From RH-AL1 sp050013235 (GTDB taxonomy: Bacteria > Pseudomonadota > Alphaproteobacteria > Rhizobiales > Beijerinckiaceae), in NCBI GenBank assembly GCA_050013235.1, contig JBEKFQ010000008.1, forward strand, positions 1-64,000: a stretch of 64,000 nucleotides of DNA, in the 5' to 3' direction. The notes under the pieces are model-generated. The model had not been told where the DNA came from and did no database searches. It worked only from the letters and a program-made list of their open reading frames with translations. Of this stretch, positions 26,619-35,528 are shown one piece after another. Numbering within the stretch: position 1 is the first letter of the stretch; each line of letters opens with the position of its first letter. The position numbers were made by a program, and so were the translations under genes.

Positions 26619-28175
26619 TTATTTCTTCTTGCCGAAGGGATTGAAGCCGCCGCCCAGCCCTGGCAAACCGCCGCCGCCAAGACCCGGCAAGCCTTTCGGC
26701 AGGCTCATGCCGGGTGGCAGCGAAGGCATGCCGCCCGCGCCGCCGCCCAATTGTTTCTGCAGACCGGCAATTTGTTCGGGCGTTGGCTGGGGCATGCCGC
26801 CCGCGCCGAACGGATTGCCGCCGCCACCCATCAGGCCGCCCATCATGCCGGCCATTTTGCGCATGCCGCCGCCCTTCATGCCGCCCATGCTTTTCATCAT
26901 ATCGGCCATCTGCCGGTGCTGCTTGAGCAGCCGGTTGACGTCCTCCACCCGCATGCCGGCGCCGGCCGCGATCCGCTTCTTGCGCGAGGCCTTCAGAATA
27001 TCGGGGTTGCGGCGCTCTTGCGGCGTCATGGAGAGAATGATCGCGCGTTGGCGCTTGATCATGCGGTCGTCGAGGCTGGCGGCGGAGAGCTGATCCTTCA
27101 GCTTGCCCATGCCGGGCAGCATGCCCATGATTCCATTGAGCCCGCCGATCTTTTCGACTTGCGCGAGCTGGTCCGCGAGATCGTCGAGATCGAACTTGCC
27201 CTTGGCCAATTTCTTGGCCATCGCCTGGGCTTTTTCGGCATCGATGTTTTCGGCTGCTTTTTCGACCAGCGAGACGATGTCGCCCATGCCGAGAATGCGG
27301 TTGGCGATCCGCGCGGGGTGGAAATCCTCCAGCGCATCCATCTTTTCGCCGGTGCCGAGCAGCTTGATCGGCTTGCCCGTGACGGCGCGCATCGACAAAG
27401 CCGCGCCGCCGCGCCCGTCGCCATCGACGCGGGTCAGCACGATGCCGGTAATGCCGACGCGATCGTTGAAGCTCTTGGCGAGATTGACCGCGTCTTGACC
27501 CGTCAGGCTATCGGCGACGAGCAGGATTTCGTGCGGGCGCGCGGCCGATTTGATCTCGGCCATTTCGGCCATCAAGGCCTCGTCGATATGGGTGCGCCCG
27601 GCGGTGTCGAGCAACACGACATCATAGCCTTGCAGGCGCGCGGCCTGTTCGGCGCGGCGCGCGATCTGCACCGGCGTCTGGCCCGCCACGATCGGCAGCG
27701 TATCGACCCCGACCTGCTTGCCGAGCACGGCGAGCTGCTCCTGCGCGGCCGGGCGCTTGACGTCGAGCGAGGCCATCAGCACGCGCTTTTTCAGGCGCTC
27801 GGTCAGCCGCTTGGCGATCTTGGCGGTGGTGGTGGTCTTGCCCGCGCCCTGCAGGCCGACCATCATGATCGCGACCGGGGCGGCGGCTTCGAGATCGATC
27901 GGATTGGCGTCGGAGCCGAGCGTCTCGATCAGCACGTCGTTGACGATTTTCACGACCATCTGGCCGGGCGTCACCGACTTCACGACATTGGCGCCGACCG
28001 CTTGGACGCGCACCTTGTCGACGAAACTTTTCACGACATCGAGCGCGACATCGGCCTCGAGCAGGGCCCGGCGGACTTCGCGCAGGGCCGTGTTGACGTC
28101 CTCCTCCGACAGCGCGCCGCGCCGTGTCAGGGCATCGAAAATGCCTGAGAGCTTATCGGAGAGACTTTCGAACAT
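26619..28175 (-). CDS. ffh: Signal recognition particle protein Ffh
   Basis: This 518-residue protein has the N, G and M domains in order. The GTPase P-loop is GLQGAGKTTTTAKIA, followed by DTAGRTHIDEALMAE and TRVDGDGRGGAALS. The M domain (from about residue 330) is rich in Met and Gly (GMRKMAGMMGGLMGGGG). Ffh binds signal sequences and 4.5S RNA for co-translational membrane targeting. Start ATG 28175 fits MFESLSDKLSGIF. The C-terminal Gly/Met/Pro tail is longer than in E. coli Ffh. Confidence 0.97.
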   Translation of the reverse strand: MFESLSDKLSGIFDALTRRGALSEEDVNTALREVRRALLEADVALDVVKSFVDKVRVQAVGANVVKSVTPGQMVVKIVNDVLIETLGSDANPIDLEAAAPVAIMMVGLQGAGKTTTTAKIAKRLTERLKKRVLMASLDVKRPAAQEQLAVLGKQVGVDTLPIVAGQTPVQIARRAEQAARLQGYDVVLLDTAGRTHIDEALMAEMAEIKSAARPHEILLVADSLTGQDAVNLAKSFNDRVGITGIVLTRVDGDGRGGAALSMRAVTGKPIKLLGTGEKMDALEDFHPARIANRILGMGDIVSLVEKAAENIDAEKAQAMAKKLAKGKFDLDDLADQLAQVEKIGGLNGIMGMLPGMGKLKDQLSAASLDDRMIKRQRAIILSMTPQERRNPDILKASRKKRIAAGAGMRVEDVNRLLKQHRQMADMMKSMGGMKGGGMRKMAGMMGGLMGGGGNPFGAGGMPQPTPEQIAGLQKQLGGGAGGMPSLPPGMSLPKGLPGLGGGGLPGLGGGFNPFGKKK

Positions 28176-28415
28176 ACTGCCCTTTTGTGTTTGCCCGAGG
28201 CTCCCGTGAGAGCCAGCCCGCAACCCTGATCCCAACGCAAAACGCGCCCGGGGGCGTGAAACGCTGCCGGACGAGACCGCTAGCTGTAAAAGCCGAAGCG
28301 GATGCGACCCCCGTTTGGGGAGAGGTGTTGATAGAGGGTGAGGGGCGGAGGGTCAAGGGGGGGCTCCCTCTTGATTTCGCAACATTGTCCGTCATGGCCG
28401 GCATAAGGCAGGCAG

Positions 28416-29675
28416 TCAGAGCCTCTCCACCCCGCCCGCCGCGGCCTGCGCCGCGACCACCCCCGTCTCGAACGCCCCATGGGCAGTGGAGAAGAAATGC
28501 CGGGACACGGCCTCGCCGGCGAAAAAGATGCGGCCATCCACGGGCGTGGCGAGGACGGCGCGGGCGTCGGCCTGGCCGGGCAGGGCATGGGAATAAGAGC
28601 CGAGGGCGAGGGGATCGCGGGCCCAGCTTGTCGCCACGATGGGGGTGAGCCGGGGCAAGATCGAGGCGCCGAAAGCGCGGGCGAGATCGTCGCGGGCGGC
28701 GGACACGAAGGCGGGCAGGCCGCCGTCTTCCAAGCTGCGGGCGTAATCGCCGCCGAAATAGCCCTCGATCATCGGCCGCCCGCCCGGCAGCAAGGTGTAG
28801 GAGCCGCTGTCGCGCTTGTTCCAATCGCCGCCGGCGCGAGTGTCAGGCTCGAAATCGCCCGGCGTATCGAGCGCGAGATAGAGCTTGTCGGCGATGCCGA
28901 GCGGCAGTCCCGCCGCCGCCGCGAGATGCGCGTCGAGCGCGGGCGAAAACGCGATGGCGCCGGAGGCCAGCACGTTGGTTGGCACGGTGACGATGACGGC
29001 GCCGCATTCGAGCGCACCCGAACTCGTCTCGATCTTGATCCGGCGGCCCGTCGCGTCGATTTTCCGCACGGCGCAGCCGAGCTTGACGGGAAGGTCCGCG
29101 CCCGTCGCCGCGATTAGCGCGCCATAGCCGCCGCGCACGCGCCAGTTTTCGCCGGTGTCGATGTAGCGGCCGTAGTCGACCACGGAGACGCGTTCGAGCG
29201 GCGCGCCGTGATAAAAAGTCGCGATCGCGTCGAGCCGCGCATTCCAACGGCCGAGGGGATCGAGAAAATCGCTGGCCGCGCGGTCTTGGCCCGTGCGCTC
29301 CGCCTCTTCGGCGGCGGCCGCGAGCCTGTCGTCGAACGCGCCGTAGGCCGCGTAAAACGCCTCGGCATCGGCGGCGGAAAAATCTTCCTGCCGGGCAGGG
29401 CGCATCCACGGCGGATCGGACTTGTCGAGATCGAAACCAAATTCGGGCGCCAAATCCGCCAAAACATTGCGGCTGCCCGAATGTAGCCATTCGCAGCCGA
29501 GATCGAGTGGGGCGGAGGCGCCGTGCGGCACGGTCCAAGCCCGCCCGCCCACGCGGTCGCGGGCTTCCAAGATGACGAATGAGACGCCGAGCCGCCAAAG
29601 CTCGCGCCCCGCCGCAAGACCAGCCGCGCCAGCGCCGATGACGGCGACTTCGGGATGTGTGGGGAGAGCTGACAT
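28416..29675 (-). CDS. Flavin-containing amine oxidase family protein
   Basis: This 419-residue protein has an N-terminal FAD-binding Rossmann motif (VAVIGAGAAGLAAGRELWRLG, then ILEARDRVGGRAW) and a C-terminal second FAD segment (IFFAGEAVSRHFFSTAHGAFETG). CEWLHSGSRNVL matches plant polyamine and monoamine oxidase-like members. It has no signal peptide, so it is cytoplasmic. Start ATG 29675 is chosen because the upstream 23 residues do not match the family. The gap 28176-28415 upstream of ffh holds no gene. Substrate unknown. Confidence 0.88.
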   Translation of the reverse strand: MSALPTHPEVAVIGAGAAGLAAGRELWRLGVSFVILEARDRVGGRAWTVPHGASAPLDLGCEWLHSGSRNVLADLAPEFGFDLDKSDPPWMRPARQEDFSAADAEAFYAAYGAFDDRLAAAAEEAERTGQDRAASDFLDPLGRWNARLDAIATFYHGAPLERVSVVDYGRYIDTGENWRVRGGYGALIAATGADLPVKLGCAVRKIDATGRRIKIETSSGALECGAVIVTVPTNVLASGAIAFSPALDAHLAAAAGLPLGIADKLYLALDTPGDFEPDTRAGGDWNKRDSGSYTLLPGGRPMIEGYFGGDYARSLEDGGLPAFVSAARDDLARAFGASILPRLTPIVATSWARDPLALGSYSHALPGQADARAVLATPVDGRIFFAGEAVSRHFFSTAHGAFETGVVAAQAAAGGVERL

Positions 29676-29983
29676 GGGACGTGTGTGCGATATTTGGGGG
29701 CGGATGAAAAGGGTGGGGGGTGCTGGGTTATGCCTCGAACTCATCCGGCGGCCATTGAAGTTTGGTCAGATCGCGGGCGGAATCGGCGATCCGTACCGCT
29801 TGGATGGAGTTTGCGTTTTATCGGAGGGCGATCAAGCTTGTGCCTGATAGGAATTCAGCGACGGCGCGGCATGGGTGCGGATTGCGGTTCGTGTTGACGA
29901 AGAATTCGAGAAAGCGGGTCAGCGCCCGTCGTCCGGCAGCGGCAACAAGAGGCAGAGGAGCAACCTTTCCGACGGTGGTCAGG

Positions 29984-30373
29984 CTAGAGCTTGACACCGG
30001 TATACTCCTCGATCTGCTTTTTGACGAAGCCTTTGGCCAAGTCCTTCAACAAATCGACCGTAAACCCTCCTGCGGCTTCAGCTCCCTTTCTCGTTTTCTC
30101 CCAAATCTTTGGATCACGGACGGAGTCAAGAAAGTCGTGACCGGCAGGCGTGAGACAGCGGAATCCAATGCCGATCATCGGTCGGACGCCACCTGTGTCA
30201 ATGAAACCCGATTTTTCAATCTGCGACAGGTGGTATTTGATCTGATCGAGTGTGTATCCGGGGATCGCGAGTGTCTCATCGTCAGGAACGATGTGGGCGG
30301 TGGCTCCTAGCCGAATTGGGAAGCGCTCAAGCTGCAAAAGCAGCTCTCGTATCAGGTTCATGTCGCGTCTCAT
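29984..30373 (-). CDS. DUF2513 family protein
   Basis: This 129-residue protein begins MRRDMNLIRELLLQLE and continues with a winged-helix-like part (YHLSQIEKSGFID) and LTPAGHDFLDSVRDPKIWEKTRK, GGFTVDLLKDLAKGFVKKQI, all typical of DUF2513. Members are scattered in phages, plasmids and genomic islands; the function is unknown. It lies next to a toxin-antitoxin pair on the same strand, separated by 36 bases. The preceding 29676-29983 has no supported gene. Confidence 0.75.
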   Translation of the reverse strand: MRRDMNLIRELLLQLERFPIRLGATAHIVPDDETLAIPGYTLDQIKYHLSQIEKSGFIDTGGVRPMIGIGFRCLTPAGHDFLDSVRDPKIWEKTRKGAEAAGGFTVDLLKDLAKGFVKKQIEEYTGVKL

Positions 30374-30409
30374 CTCATCTCAAGCTCCATATCCATCTGA
30401 TAAAGCATA

Positions 30410-30739
30410 TTATCCCAACTTACCCGCAAAACCACCGCCTCCGGCCAACGCCACCGCATCGCGCGCGCCGTGCAGTACGCGGACGATCACCAACTCCCGC
30501 TCATCGTGCAGATAATAAATCCCATAGTTGCCGGCAAAGACGGCCCGCAGACTGGGAGCAAGCTGGTCTCGCGCGGCACCTGACTCCGGAAAGTCGCATA
30601 GCGGCTCGCAGGCGCTCCGGAGTTTGTCGATTAGCCGCGTCGCTATCGCCTCGGAGGCGTCCAAGGCGACATAGGTCCAGATTTCGGCGAGGTCTGTTTC
30701 CGCGGTTTCTGTCAGACGGAGGGTGAGCGGGCGGCTAAT
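30410..30739 (-). CDS. ParE/RelE-type toxin, probable ATT start
   Basis: This protein of about 109 residues shows the ParE pattern: RLTETAETDLAEIWTYVA at the start, and SLRAVFAGNYGIYYLHDERELVIVRVLHGARD at the end. No ATG, GTG or TTG lies before the conserved region in this frame; the first TTG (30664) would remove the first helix. An ATT at 30737-30739 has a perfect AGGGAGGA five bases upstream, so I place the start there. The gene overlaps the antitoxin gene by 28 bases. ParE toxins inhibit DNA gyrase. Sequencing error at the start is the main alternative. Confidence 0.78.
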   Translation of the reverse strand: MSRPLTLRLTETAETDLAEIWTYVALDASEAIATRLIDKLRSACEPLCDFPESGAARDQLAPSLRAVFAGNYGIYYLHDERELVIVRVLHGARDAVALAGGGGFAGKLG

Positions 30740-30999
30740 AGCTTCCTCCCTCGCTCGACGATGCGGGCGGCGTCAAAATCCTTGACACGACCAGCCGCGA
30801 CATCGGCGAGGCCGGCGTCGATATCGGATTTGAGTGCCGCTAGTTCTTCGAGCTGAAGCGCGCGTTTCGTCTTCCAGTCGCGGAGCGCGGAGCGAACCAC
30901 CTCGCTCGTCGAGGCATAATCGCCCCCCTCGACGGCGCTTCTCACAACGGCCGCCATTTCGGCGGGAAGCGTGATGGTCATACGTTCGATGCCGGACAT
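30712..30999 (-). CDS. ParD-type antitoxin
   Basis: This 95-residue protein has a ribbon-helix-helix N-terminus (ERMTITLPAEMAAVVRSAVEGG, YASTSEVVRSALRDW) and a C-terminal part that would wrap the toxin. ATG 30999 with AAAAGGAATCC is preferred to the upstream frame. ParD also represses its own promoter. The stop codon lies inside the toxin frame. Confidence 0.85.
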   Translation of the reverse strand: MSGIERMTITLPAEMAAVVRSAVEGGDYASTSEVVRSALRDWKTKRALQLEELAALKSDIDAGLADVAAGRVKDFDAARIVERGRKLLAARSPSV

Positions 31000-31024
31000 G
31001 AATGGATTCCTTTTCAGAACTTTG

Positions 31025-31042
31025 ATCATACTAAATCATACT
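31025..31042 (-). promoter_or_regulatory. Direct repeat, likely ParD operator
   Basis: AGTATGAT occurs twice on the minus strand, with starts 10 bases apart (31025-31032 and 31035-31042), 26 bases before the antitoxin start. Ribbon-helix-helix antitoxins bind short direct repeats spaced by one helical turn, so this is a good operator candidate. Confidence 0.55.
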
Positions 31043-31052
31043 TAATAAGCAA

Positions 31053-32696
31053 TCACCCCCGCAACAACGCCTCCAGCGCCTCGATACGGTCCGCCTCGCC
31101 CGCCGGCTTGTCCCTCCTGATCCGGGACACGCGCGGAAATCGCAGGGCGATGCCCGACTTGTGACGTGCCGAGCGGGCGGGGCCCTCGAAGGTAATTTCG
31201 ACGACGAGACCGGTGGCGGGGCCATGCGCGACTTCGCGCACAGGGCCGAAGCGGTTGATGATGTTGTCGCGGACAAATGCGTCCAGCAGCGCGAGGTTAT
31301 CATCCGTAATGCCGGAATTCACTTTGCCGATCGGCACCAGGCCCAACACACTCGCCTCCTCGCGCCAGACCCCAAACGTGAAATCAGCGTAGAAGGGCGA
31401 ACGTCCGCCGTGGCCGTGCTGGGCATACATCAGCACGGCATCGACGGTGAAGGGATCGCGCTTCCACTTGTACCATTGCCCGTCCGGCCGGCCCGGCACA
31501 TAGATGGAGTCCAAACGCTTGAGCATCACGCCTTCGATCGCCCCGGCATCGCCTCCCGCCCCCGCCTCCGCCGGATTCTTTCGCGCAAAGGCGAGGTCGT
31601 TCCAGCTCGCAAAGGGCAGAAGCGCGGAGAGATCGAGCCGGGGACTCGCGGCGTCCTCGACAAACGCGGCGAGCTTGGCGCGGCGGGCGCAAAACGGCAG
31701 AGCCCTGAGATCCTGGCCCTCGAGCGACAGGAGATCGTAAGCGCGGATATGGGCGGGAAATTCGGCCAAGAGTTTGGCCGCGACCGCGCGGCGGTCGAGC
31801 CGCTGCCGCAACTGGCCGAAATCCTGCGCGAAGCCGTCGCGCACCACCAAGAGTTCGCCGTCGAGCGAAAATTGTTGCCAGGGCAGGGCGGCCAAGACCC
31901 CGGCGAGATCGGGAAAGGCGGCGGACATATCTTCGCCCGCGCGGGAATAGAGCCGCACCACGGTGGCGCCGGCGGCATCCACGCCCCGCGAGGCCTGCAC
32001 CCTGATGCCGTCCCATTTCCATTCGGCGGCAAAATCCGCGATGTCGAGCGTGGCGAGGTCCTGCTCGTTCAAGGTATGCGCCAGCATGGCGGGGCAAAAC
32101 GGCGCGGGGTTCCTGGAATCGGGCTTGCCCTCGCGGCCCTCGACCCAGGCGAACAGATCGAGATAGGGTGGCTGCGAACCATGCCAGACCTCCTCGATTT
32201 CGTGGGCCGCCTTGCCGCCGAGTTCGGCCACAGCGGTTTTAGCGAGCCGCGCGGAAACGCCGATGCGCAGCGATCCGGTGACGAGCTTGAGCAAAGCCCA
32301 ACGGCCATTCTCGTCGAGCGCGTCGAGCCAGGCCGCGAGCAGGCCGGGGAGATCGAGCTTCCCCGCGCTCTGCAAGCGGGTGATGATTTCGCTCAGTGTG
32401 GGCGCTGTTCCAACGTCTTCGTCGGGCGCGGGCCACAGCAGCGCCGTCGTTTCCAGGAGATCGCCGATATAATCGAGGGAAAGCGCGAACAAATAGGGAT
32501 CGGTGCGCGCGGTGACGAGCGCGCGGACGAGGTTGGGCTTGGCGCGGGGGAACGAGAGGGCGCGGGTCAAGACGGCCAGCGCATAGCCGCGCTCGGGATC
32601 GGGCGTGGTGCGGAAGTAATCCACCATCAGCCGCAGCTTGTTTTCGCGCGTGGGCTCGTAACCCAACCGGTCGATCAGCCCGGCGAAACGGTTCAC
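31053..32696 (-). CDS. ATP-dependent DNA ligase (DNA-damage cluster)
   Basis: This 547-residue ligase has an N-terminal DNA-binding domain and a nucleotidyltransferase domain with motif I EWKWDGIRVQ (lysine near residue 225), followed by an OB domain with VDAVLMYAQHGHG. It corresponds to the cisplatin damage response ATP-dependent ligase of bacteria. The start is GTG 32696, which overlaps the exonuclease stop (GTGA); the longer open frame runs through that gene in another frame and is not real. Confidence 0.92.
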   Translation of the reverse strand: MNRFAGLIDRLGYEPTRENKLRLMVDYFRTTPDPERGYALAVLTRALSFPRAKPNLVRALVTARTDPYLFALSLDYIGDLLETTALLWPAPDEDVGTAPTLSEIITRLQSAGKLDLPGLLAAWLDALDENGRWALLKLVTGSLRIGVSARLAKTAVAELGGKAAHEIEEVWHGSQPPYLDLFAWVEGREGKPDSRNPAPFCPAMLAHTLNEQDLATLDIADFAAEWKWDGIRVQASRGVDAAGATVVRLYSRAGEDMSAAFPDLAGVLAALPWQQFSLDGELLVVRDGFAQDFGQLRQRLDRRAVAAKLLAEFPAHIRAYDLLSLEGQDLRALPFCARRAKLAAFVEDAASPRLDLSALLPFASWNDLAFARKNPAEAGAGGDAGAIEGVMLKRLDSIYVPGRPDGQWYKWKRDPFTVDAVLMYAQHGHGGRSPFYADFTFGVWREEASVLGLVPIGKVNSGITDDNLALLDAFVRDNIINRFGPVREVAHGPATGLVVEITFEGPARSARHKSGIALRFPRVSRIRRDKPAGEADRIEALEALLRG

Positions 32697-33718
32697 GCGA
32701 GCGGCTCCGGCAAACTCTCCTCCTCGCCGCCATAGCCCAAAATATGCAGCGGTGCCGCTTCGAGGCCCTGGCCGCGCGCCCAATGCACGAGCGCATCGGC
32801 CTCGCCATGGGTCACCAAAAGCTTGGAGCAGCCGGTTTCCAACACGGTGGCGCGGAGCGCATCCCAATCCGCATGGTCGGAAATCACCAGCGGCAATTCG
32901 ACGCCGCTCTGGCGGGCGCGGGCGCGGATGCGCATCCAGCCCGAGGCGAAGGCCAGGACGGGATCGGGGAAATCTTGCGCCCAAGACTCCCGCAAGGCAC
33001 CGGGCGGGCAAATCACGATCTCGCCGCCGAGCTTGGCGGGCTCCGCATCCGCCACGTCGTGGATCTCGCCGAGATCGACGCCATGCTCTTGATAAAGCCG
33101 GGTCAAACGTTCCATGGCGCCGTGGATATAGATGGGCTTGCCGTAACCGGCCGCCCGCAACAAAGCCATCACGCGTTGCGCCTTGCCCAAGGCATAGGCG
33201 CCGACGAGATGCGCGCGCCCGGGAAACAGCGCCAGCGAGGCCAAGAGCTTTTCGATTTCGAGATCCGCGCGGGAATGGCGGAACACCGGCAGGCCAAAGG
33301 TCGCCTCGGTAATGAAGACATCGCAGGTCACGGGCTCGAAAGCCGCGCAGGTGGGGTCTGGCTCGCGTTTGTAATCGCCCGACACGACGATGGTCTGGCC
33401 GGGGAAGCCGAGCCTGATTTGCGACGAGCCCAGCACATGGCCCGCGGGATGAAAGCTCACGGCCGCCTCGCCGAGCCGCACGATCTCGCCGGGTGCGATG
33501 ACTTGCCTTGTGCGGCAAAAGCCCGTGCCATAACGCTCCGCCATAATGTCGAGCGTCTCCGCCGTGGCGAGCACCGCGCCATGGCCGCGACGGGCGTGAT
33601 CGGAATGGCCATGGGTGACGAGCGCGCGTGCGACACGGCGCACGGGATCGATAAAAAAATCGCCTGACGGGCAATAGAGCCCTTCAGGCGCAAGGGTTAG
33701 CAATTTTCCGAGATCCAT
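32693..33718 (-). CDS. Ligase-associated DNA damage response exonuclease
   Basis: This 341-residue metallo-beta-lactamase/beta-CASP protein has the metal motif THGHSDHARRGHG, then FHPAGHVLGSSQI and VSGDYKREPDPTC. The family resembles mRNA 3'-end processing nucleases and is a fixed partner of the adjacent ligase, helicase and PdeM. The start is ATG 33718; upstream residues are not family-like. It overlaps the ligase gene by 4 bases. Confidence 0.92.
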   Translation of the reverse strand: MDLGKLLTLAPEGLYCPSGDFFIDPVRRVARALVTHGHSDHARRGHGAVLATAETLDIMAERYGTGFCRTRQVIAPGEIVRLGEAAVSFHPAGHVLGSSQIRLGFPGQTIVVSGDYKREPDPTCAAFEPVTCDVFITEATFGLPVFRHSRADLEIEKLLASLALFPGRAHLVGAYALGKAQRVMALLRAAGYGKPIYIHGAMERLTRLYQEHGVDLGEIHDVADAEPAKLGGEIVICPPGALRESWAQDFPDPVLAFASGWMRIRARARQSGVELPLVISDHADWDALRATVLETGCSKLLVTHGEADALVHWARGQGLEAAPLHILGYGGEEESLPEPLA

Positions 33719-33765
33719 GGAGCAGAGGATAGCCGAATCCTGACGATGGCCAAACCTCGAAAGGC

Positions 33766-34068
33766 TTACCGGGATCCGCCGCAGACGAGGCCGTGCACGG
33801 ACGATTTGATTAAGGGCCCTACGACGCGGATGACACGGACGCAATCTTCATTGAAACCCTCTCCGGCGCTCGCCAATTGAATGGCCGGCCCGGTTCCCAG
33901 CGGCGCGAGTTTGGTGGCGTGCGGCGATGGGCCGACGCCCACGACATAGGCTGTCGTCGAAAATGTGAAAGGCGCCGCCACGGCAAAAGCGCCGATACAA
34001 ATGAAACCCGCCGATGCAGCCAATAGCTTCAACGCGCGGCGTCTGGCCCTTTTTTCTGTGGTGACCAT
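33766..34068 (-). CDS. Small exported or membrane-anchored protein, unknown
   Basis: This 100-residue protein has a basic N-terminus and one hydrophobic segment (LKLLAASAGFICIGAFAVAAPF) that could be a signal peptide or anchor. The mature part has two cysteines (EDCVRVIRV and LVCGGSR). GGAGGG eight bases before ATG 34068 strongly supports this start. It lies 47 bases upstream of the exonuclease gene on the same strand. I do not recognise the family. The 34069-34509 gap has no supported gene. Confidence 0.55.
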   Translation of the reverse strand: MVTTEKRARRRALKLLAASAGFICIGAFAVAAPFTFSTTAYVVGVGPSPHATKLAPLGTGPAIQLASAGEGFNEDCVRVIRVVGPLIKSSVHGLVCGGSR

Positions 34069-34429
34069 GGATTTGGCCCTCCAACCCGTGCCTAAAAATT
34101 CGGCGCTTGACAATGTGATATATGACAAGACGCTTATGAAACGGCTGTGGGAATAAAAAGTTGCGCAAGAGTCTCGTGCAAGCGCAAATATTTTAAGAAA
34201 CAGTTAAAAAGAGGTCTCGGGATTCCATAAATTTGTCCGGACCTGGACCCCCACGCAGGCATGCCCACCGCCGGATCCGCGAGGCTCGCGGCCATGGTCA
34301 GAGCCGTGGCGCCAGCGGCAAACGTCTATTTCAACCAAATGCCTGTTTCAGCAAGGTATTCAACGTGATCTCCTTGTAAAAGGAATATATAAGCGGAGTG
34401 CAACCTTGCTCGTGTCCCGTCCGTACATG

Positions 34430-34465
34430 TCCTTTCGTAATGGGCCATATCCTTTCGTAATGGGC
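34430..34465 (+). repeat. Two 16-bp direct repeats upstream of methyltransferase gene
   Basis: TCCTTTCGTAATGGGC occurs at 34430-34445 and 34450-34465, so the starts are 20 bases apart, two helical turns. They lie 45 bases before the start of the methyltransferase gene. They may be operator sites or a recent small duplication. Confidence 0.7.
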
Positions 34466-34509
34466 TTGGAGCGGTTTCCTCCGCGCCCTTTGATCCGGAC
34501 ATTTGCTTC

Positions 34510-35436
34510 ATGCCTTGTACCTCGAGCCTACCGGTGTCCGATGCCGCCCCGCGCGATCCCCTTGCGGATCGCCGCTTCGCCTATGCCGCCGCCGCCGCGG
34601 AAGATGGCGCGTGGCAAGAAGCCGCGGAACTTTTCGAGCAAGCAATCGAACGCGCTCCGGCCTGGACCGCTGCCTGGATCGGCCTAGGCGATGCGCGCGC
34701 CGCCGGCGGGGATCGCGCGCAGGCGCTCGAGGCCTACCGCCAGGCCCTGACACTCGATCCCGCAGATCTCCATGGTGCCGCGCTAAAGATCGCCACGCTC
34801 GATTCCGCCACGCTTCCCTCGCAGGCACCGCCGGCCTATGTCAGTGCCCTGTTCGATGAATATGCCCCGCGGTTCGAGGCACATTTGACCGGGAAGCTCG
34901 GCTATTGCGGCCCGGCGGATCTCGCCGGCGCTTTGGCGGAACTCGGCCGCACGCGTTTCGCCCATGCGATCGATCTCGGATGCGGCACCGGCCTCGGCGG
35001 CGTGGCGTTTCGCCCCATGGTGTCCAAGCTGACGGGCGTCGATCTTTCCCCCAAAATGATCGAGGCGGCGGAAGCCAAGGGCATTTACGAAAGGTTGGAG
35101 ACTAAGGATATTCTCGCTTTTCTCCAAGACGAACCCACGGAGAGCGCCGGCTTGATCTTGGCCGCCGATGTCTTCATCTATCTCGGCGACCTCGCGCCCG
35201 TGCTGTTCGAAGCCGCGCGGGTGCTGCCCAAGGACGGCACGCTGGCCTTTACCGCGCAGCGCTGTTCCACCGGCATCGAAGTCGGCCCAGACCTGCGTTT
35301 CGCGCATTCCTCGACCCTGATATCGGATGTTCTGACGCGTTGCGGCTTCCGTATATTGATGCTGCGCGAGCATAGCGCGCGCCGCGAGAAAGGGAGCGAT
35401 GTGCCGGGTCTGTTAGCCGTTGCCGCGCGGGCCTAG
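34510..35436 (+). CDS. TPR-containing SAM-dependent methyltransferase
   Basis: This 308-residue protein has two N-terminal TPR-like repeats (AAEDGAWQEAAELFEQAIERAPAW, AAGGDRAQALEAYRQALTLDP) and a class I methyltransferase domain with motif I HAIDLGCGTGLGG, then LTGVDLSPKMIEAAEAKG. Substrate unknown. It sits between the two halves of the ligase-associated cluster but is separated from the helicase gene by a palindromic repeat, so co-regulation is uncertain. Confidence 0.88.
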   Translation: MPCTSSLPVSDAAPRDPLADRRFAYAAAAAEDGAWQEAAELFEQAIERAPAWTAAWIGLGDARAAGGDRAQALEAYRQALTLDPADLHGAALKIATLDSATLPSQAPPAYVSALFDEYAPRFEAHLTGKLGYCGPADLAGALAELGRTRFAHAIDLGCGTGLGGVAFRPMVSKLTGVDLSPKMIEAAEAKGIYERLETKDILAFLQDEPTESAGLILAADVFIYLGDLAPVLFEAARVLPKDGTLAFTAQRCSTGIEVGPDLRFAHSSTLISDVLTRCGFRILMLREHSARREKGSDVPGLLAVAARA

Positions 35437-35438
35437 AC

Positions 35439-35480
35439 CATGTCCCGAAAAAGTTGCGGACTTTTTCGAGTGAGGACATG
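35439..35480. repeat. Palindromic repeat / possible terminator
   Basis: CATGTCC (35439-35445) and GGACATG (35474-35480) enclose a perfect stem CGAAAAAGT (35446-35454) with ACTTTTTCG (35460-35468). Similar CATGTCCCGAAAAAG palindromes are frequent in Rhizobiales intergenic regions. It could end the methyltransferase transcript. Confidence 0.65.
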
Positions 35481-35528
35481 CCCTTGCTCCTTAGCAAGAG
35501 AGCGATTTTCTGTCGCTTCGATATCTAG

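Noticed and set aside
26451..28148. 565-residue plus-strand frame across ffh
   Set aside because: High GC keeps the strand opposite ffh open; ffh matches its family along its full length.
31161..32735. 524-residue plus-strand frame opposite the DNA ligase
   Set aside because: Shadow of the ligase gene, which has all expected motifs.
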